From Dasypus novemcinctus (lineage: Eukaryota > Chordata > Mammalia > Cingulata > Dasypodidae): DNA of 64,000 bases. Shown here piece after piece: positions 60,001-64,000 of the stretch. The translations under genes were made by a program, and so were the position numbers. Numbering within the stretch: position 1 is the first letter of the stretch; each line of letters starts with the position of its first letter. The notes beneath the pieces were generated by a model. It was not told the origin of the DNA, made no database searches, and worked only from the letters and a program-made list of their open reading frames with translations. The stretch is from positions 95,609,157 to 95,673,156 of the forward strand of contig NC_080680.1 in NCBI RefSeq assembly GCF_030445035.2, read 5' to 3'.

Positions 60001-60863
60001 AAGACCTTGTAATAGGAAATGGCTTCATGAAATTCACACCAAAAGCACAAGCAGCAAAAGAACAAGTAGATAAATGGGACTTCCTCAAAATTAAAGCCTT
60101 CTGCACCTCAAAGGAGTTTGTCTTGAAAGTGAAAAGAGAGTCTACACAATGGGAGAAAATATTTGGTAACCATACATTGGATAGGAGACTTATTACTTGC
60201 ATATATAAAGAGCTCCTATATCTTGAAAATAAAAAGATAAACAACCCATTTAAAAAATGGGAAAAATATTTAAACAGACACTTCTCTAAAGAAGAAATAG
60301 AAATGGCCAAAAAGCACATGAAAAAATGCCCCAAATCTCTAGCTATCAGGGAAATGCAAATCAAAACTACAATGAAATACCATCTTACTCCCATAAGATT
60401 GGCAGCTATGAAAAAAACAGAAGACAAAAAATGCTGGAGAGGATGTGGAGGAATGGGAAAACTCATCCACTGCTGGTGGAAATGCAGAAGTATCCAGCCA
60501 TTCTGGAAGACAGTTTGGCGGTTTCTCAAAAAACTAGCTATAGATTTGCCATATGACCCAGCAATTCCGCTACTGAGTATATACCCAGTAGAACTGAAAA
60601 TAAGGACAGAAACCAATATATGTACACCAATGTTCATAGCAGCATTGTTCATTATTGGCAAAGGTTGGAATCAACCCAAATGCCCATCAACAGATGAATG
60701 GATAAATAAAATGTGGTATATACATGCAATGGAATTCTAGTCAGCTTTAAGAACAAATACACTACAAACACATGTGTTAACATGGATGAATCTTGAGAAC
60801 CTTATGCTGAGTGAAGCAACCCAGGAATTGAAGGACAAATACTACATCACCTCAATGACATGA
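57054..60863 (+). pseudogene. L1 ORF2 (endonuclease/reverse transcriptase) pseudogene, copy K
   Basis: N terminus MANINNSLKVITLNVNGLNS at 57054 marks the endonuclease domain, which stops after 69 codons. The reverse transcriptase lies in two overlapping frames, 58012-58776 ([20 protein letters not shown]) and 58722-59582 ([20 protein letters not shown] and the catalytic FADD at 59145-59156, intact), separated by a frameshift near 58680-58720. The C-terminal segment 59973-60740 keeps the cysteine/histidine cluster CWRGCGGMGKLIHCWWKC. Reading ends at TGA 60861-60863, the same place as copy D. The catalytic residues are retained but the frame is interrupted at least four times. Confidence 0.85.
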
Positions 60864-63835
60864 AATAAATGAACCAAGGTGCCTTATAGAGCTAGAGACT
60901 GCATGATAGGCTTAAAGGGAATTGGGGGGTAGAGGAAGGATGCAAACTGACACCTACATGGGTGAAATCTATGATAAGCTGGAGGTAAGTATTTGTACAA
61001 GGAAGTGATAAAATAGGGGAATAGGGTTACTTTTGGGTGGGGCTTTGCAGGCTTGAGGGGGGCTAGGGATAGGAAGATGGGTAATATCGCTGAAGAAATT
61101 GGGGGTAGGGTCGGGCAACATACGAACATAGGAGATTGTCAGGTATTTGGTTGAGAGTATAATGCTGAGAAAACTTTTTCAAAAATATAATAAGGAAGGT
61201 TACCTATTTAAGATGCTTAAAGGGCATAATCCAACACAGGACTGGTTCCTAGGGAGTATGTGAGTGTTCATTTTGCCATAGTGGGTTATATCATTGGCTA
61301 GAGACCCATATAATGATAGTGAAGGTATACACACATCTGGGGAGGACTGATGTTCTCAGATAGAGGGAATTGTATCTCTCGAGAGAAATGGTGGCTCCCA
61401 GCGCATTAGGGCAGTTGAGCATGTCAAGCCCTCAATACTGTTGCAAATATCTCTGAACATGGCTCTTCAAACAATGAAGATTGACTGTCACTGTGGGCCC
61501 TAAGGGGAGGGGGAAAGAGGTATTGAATAGATGGAACCAATGTAACTGTGTGGGCAATAGAAGTGTCCCACAAAAGTATGCAATGGTGGATATAAGACAT
61601 TTAAAATTACACCAAAAATATATAGGAGCTGATAGGCTAAAATGTAAATCATAATGTAAAACATAAGATAACTAAAAATTTAGAAAATTTTATAATCTAA
61701 AATATAAGCCACAATGTAAACTCAAATGTTACCTTGTTTGAAATCTATTGTCTCAATATCTGTACATCAGTTTCAGTAAATATAGTATGAATATGTAAAA
61801 AGATTTTTGCTGTGGAAGGGAAAAGGGTTTTATGTTGGATAAGTGGGAGTACTGTATATTGTATATATAAATTACTGTGATCTAAAACTTTTGTGAAGAT
61901 AAGCTTAATAATTAGGACAAAAAAGAAAAAAAAATGATATAGACACTGAAGAAAAGATGGAAATAGTTGTCTTGCCAAGTTGCATACAGAGCAAAACTTA
62001 TTGCAGTGATGGAAGGCAAAACATCAAAAACAAAGCTTTCACATTTTTAATTTTTTTGATACTCCAACTTATTTTTACCTTAATTTTTCTAATTTAATAT
62101 GTATTCTATATTTAACCTTTAAACTCATCACTATATTCCATTTTACTATTAATGGAACCTGGCAATATATTGGGCTTCACTTTTGAAGAAGTTTTGGATC
62201 ACAGAGAGTTTCAACAATGGTAAGGGAGGAATACTGGTGTGGGATGTTATTGACAGGGGACACGTGTTTGGCAGGGAGTTCTACAGGGCATATATCCAGG
62301 GTACATAAAAATGTTTGGATATTTTCATAGTGGATACAATTAAAAACAACAACTGAGGGAGTGCTGAGTTCCTAGCCAGGGGAGTTCTATCACAGTCCCT
62401 AAAGGAACAGCAACAATCTCCCAAGTGCAATGGCAAAGACCAAAGAAGAAGGAAGGTCCAACAATGAGCCCTTGATACTAATGACTATGCTTGTGAGCCT
62501 GTGTACCTGAAATAAGAACAAGGCCTAGAGCTGCAGGGTGCCTAAGAGTTACCTCCTGAGAGCCTCCGTGTTGCTCAAATGTGGCCAGTCTTGAAGCCAA
62601 ACTCAGCATGTAAGTGTTTTGCCTTTCCCCAGCATGGGACATGACTCCCAGGAGTGAGCCTCCCTGGCACTGAGGGTTTACTACCAAGTACCAAATGATG
62701 ATGTAACTAGAAAATATCCTTGAATAAAAGGGTCAACTCAGACCAGCAGAATATCTCAGTCTACATATAATACCAGATGTTAAAAATGCTTTTTGACCTG
62801 AAGAAAAGGGGGAAATGGAAAGGCCAAATGAGTTTATTTGGCTATGAGTCTCCAAAAGAGCCAGGTGGTTCTCAGAGGGGTTGCCCTTATGCACAACTGA
62901 GCAGAGTCCCAGAGACAGATAAAGTAGGTACAACCCCAGGTATTAGTTCTTCTGAGGGCTACAGAGACCCACAGGTTCTATGGTCATGGCAAATGGAGTT
63001 CAGTGCCATATCAGTTGGCCCTACTTTGAAGTTTGTGTTTCTGTGTGATGGAGTGGACTCAGATGTGATCTTTTTCCACAAGTCTCTCCTGTTACTTTTA
63101 CCGGAACTATAGTTGGTGCTGGGGTTTAATGTATAACCAGGGGACCTGAATCTCTGGACTGACCATGTGATAGCCAGACCCTGAGCCTCAACAGACTTGC
63201 AACTCCCACACACTGGTTTATTGGACTTATCCCACTCAGCTAACATGGAGGTGAAGAAGTCAACCACCAGACCAGGGAGTCAAGAGTGCCTACAACTGAA
63301 AGCAGGAGAATTGCATCCAGCATCCACGTGGAATCTAAGCCCCCTCTTGATATAGATGTGGAGTGGACACAGCCATTCTAAGGTCCACAGGACAGATGAA
63401 TAGAGTATGGATTAGAGTGAATTTACTGATATTCTATTCATGAACTATTGTGATTAGTAATAGAAGAAAATATGGCCTTGGTGTGAAGAAAGTGGCCATG
63501 GTGGCTGCTGGGGGTAGGGAGTGGGAGGAAGAGATGTTATGTGGGTGTGTTTTTGGGACTTGGAGTTGTCCTGGGTGGTGCTGCAGGGATAGTTGCTGGA
63601 CATTGTATGTCTTCCCATGGCCCACTGGGTGGAATGTGGGAGAGTGTGGGCTGTGATGTGGACCATTGACCATGAGGTGCAGCAGTGCTCAGAGATATAT
63701 TCACCGAATGCAATTAATGTCTCATGATAATGGAGGAGGTTGTTGTTATGGGGGAAGGAGTGGGGTGAGGGGGTTGGGAAGTATATGGGGACCTCATATT
63801 TTTTGAATGTAACATTAAAAAAATAAAGACCAAAA
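60864..63835 (+). repeat. 3-kb L1 3'UTR (copy K)
   Basis: 2.97 kb between the ORF2 stop and the poly(A) tail, collinear over its whole length with the 3'UTR of copy D (27157-30157), and over its last 1.3 kb with copies A and C. It ends GACCTCATATTTTTTGAATG, then AATAAA at 63822-63827 and A-rich tail. An open frame of 111 codons (62777-63112) recurs in some copies but shows no domain. Confidence 0.8.
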
Positions 63836-64000
63836 AAAAAAAAAGAACCTATTGGTGCTCAGAGGAAATATGGCCACTATTGAAAGAGACTTTAAGAAAA
63901 TTTTTTAATTAAGATTCAACCAGAAATACATATATAAATTACTTACACACATACACACACAATGCATGTGTACACACTGAAGTTGCTGGTTTGGGAATTC
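63836..64000. other. Flank of the L1, window end
   Basis: Only 165 bp; includes a short CA-rich patch near 63940-63975. No feature supported. Confidence 0.3.

Larger units (their letters stand above)
53598..63835 (+). mobile_element. Near-complete but defective L1 of ~10.2 kb (copy K)
   Basis: Forward L1 with all parts in order: 5'UTR beginning GGCAAGATGGCATC near 53613 with four 208-bp monomers, ORF1 from 56015, ORF2 from 57054 to 60863, a 2.97-kb 3'UTR, AATAAA at 63822-63827 and a poly(A) tail. At about 10.2 kb it is much longer than typical mammalian L1 (about 6-7 kb), because both UTRs are long. No convincing target duplication was seen. Both reading frames are broken, so it cannot move by itself. 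Confidence 0.85.

Noticed and set aside
59927-60661. 244-codon reverse open frame antisense to ORF2
   Set aside because: Shadow of the L1 ORF2 C-terminal coding region on the other strand; the same antisense frame appears in copy D.
57054-60863. Active L1 reverse transcriptase
   Set aside because: The catalytic FADD is intact in copy K, but the endonuclease is truncated after 69 codons and the RT and C-terminal parts lie in different frames.
1-64000. CRISPR arrays, operons, prophage or other microbial systems
   Set aside because: Codon usage, gene spacing, splice sites, SINE/LINE/LTR content and receptor genes are mammalian; the direct repeats found are transposon duplications, LTR arrays or microsatellites.

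Overview
This is mammalian nuclear DNA, almost certainly from a xenarthran and most likely an armadillo (Dasypus lineage). Two things point there: a tRNA-derived SINE of the armadillo DAS type at 25.3-25.7 kb, and many copies of a LINE-1 lineage whose 3' untranslated region is about 3 kb long. No microbial or viral gene organisation, CRISPR array, rRNA or true tRNA gene is visible. All identifications come from reading the sequence and from remembered family features; no database search was run.

Only two real protein-coding genes are supported. Both are intact, single-coding-exon class II olfactory receptors of the OR1J type: one on + at 17545-18486 (313 aa) and one on - at 45327-46265 (312 aa). 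They face each other (tail to tail), 27 kb apart, and are about 75% identical in protein. Each is preceded by a good 3' splice site, as expected for receptor genes with a non-coding 5' exon outside or far upstream. They should encode odorant-sensing GPCRs of the ciliary membrane of olfactory neurons. A 136-nt block over TM1-TM2 is 97% identical between them while neighbouring coding sequence is 67-76%, which suggests gene conversion.

The rest is layered transposon sequence. 0-2 kb: decayed ERVL/MaLR internal region plus LTR. 2.7-4.0 kb: L1 3'UTR insertion with a 17-bp target duplication. 4.85-11.3 kb: older reverse L1 with a nested L1 3'UTR insertion. 11.5-17.3 kb: ancient L2, MIR and L1M/HAL1-like pieces. 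20.7-21.7 kb: a CpG-rich 996-bp solo LTR with 6-bp target duplication, the youngest-looking insertion here. 22.6-40.2 kb: an L1 pile-up consisting of a reverse 3'UTR fragment, a forward L1 5' half holding the SINE, an abrupt tail-to-tail switch to a reverse L1 with a very long composite 5'UTR, and a 5.2-kb L1 nested in that reverse L1 with a 16-bp target duplication. 41.0-42.4 kb: two opposed ERV LTRs, one apparently nested in the other. 43.5-53.6 kb: old LINE, MaLR-type LTR and hAT fragments around the second receptor gene. 53.6-63.8 kb: a nearly complete but defective L1 of about 10.2 kb with four 208-bp 5'UTR monomers, broken ORF1 and ORF2, and the 3-kb 3'UTR.

No new biochemical system is convincingly present. 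The most interesting material is the architecture of this L1 lineage (10-kb length, 3-kb 3'UTR, two different and modular 5'UTR types in one window), the structured solo LTR, the tail-to-tail L1 junction and the receptor conversion tract.
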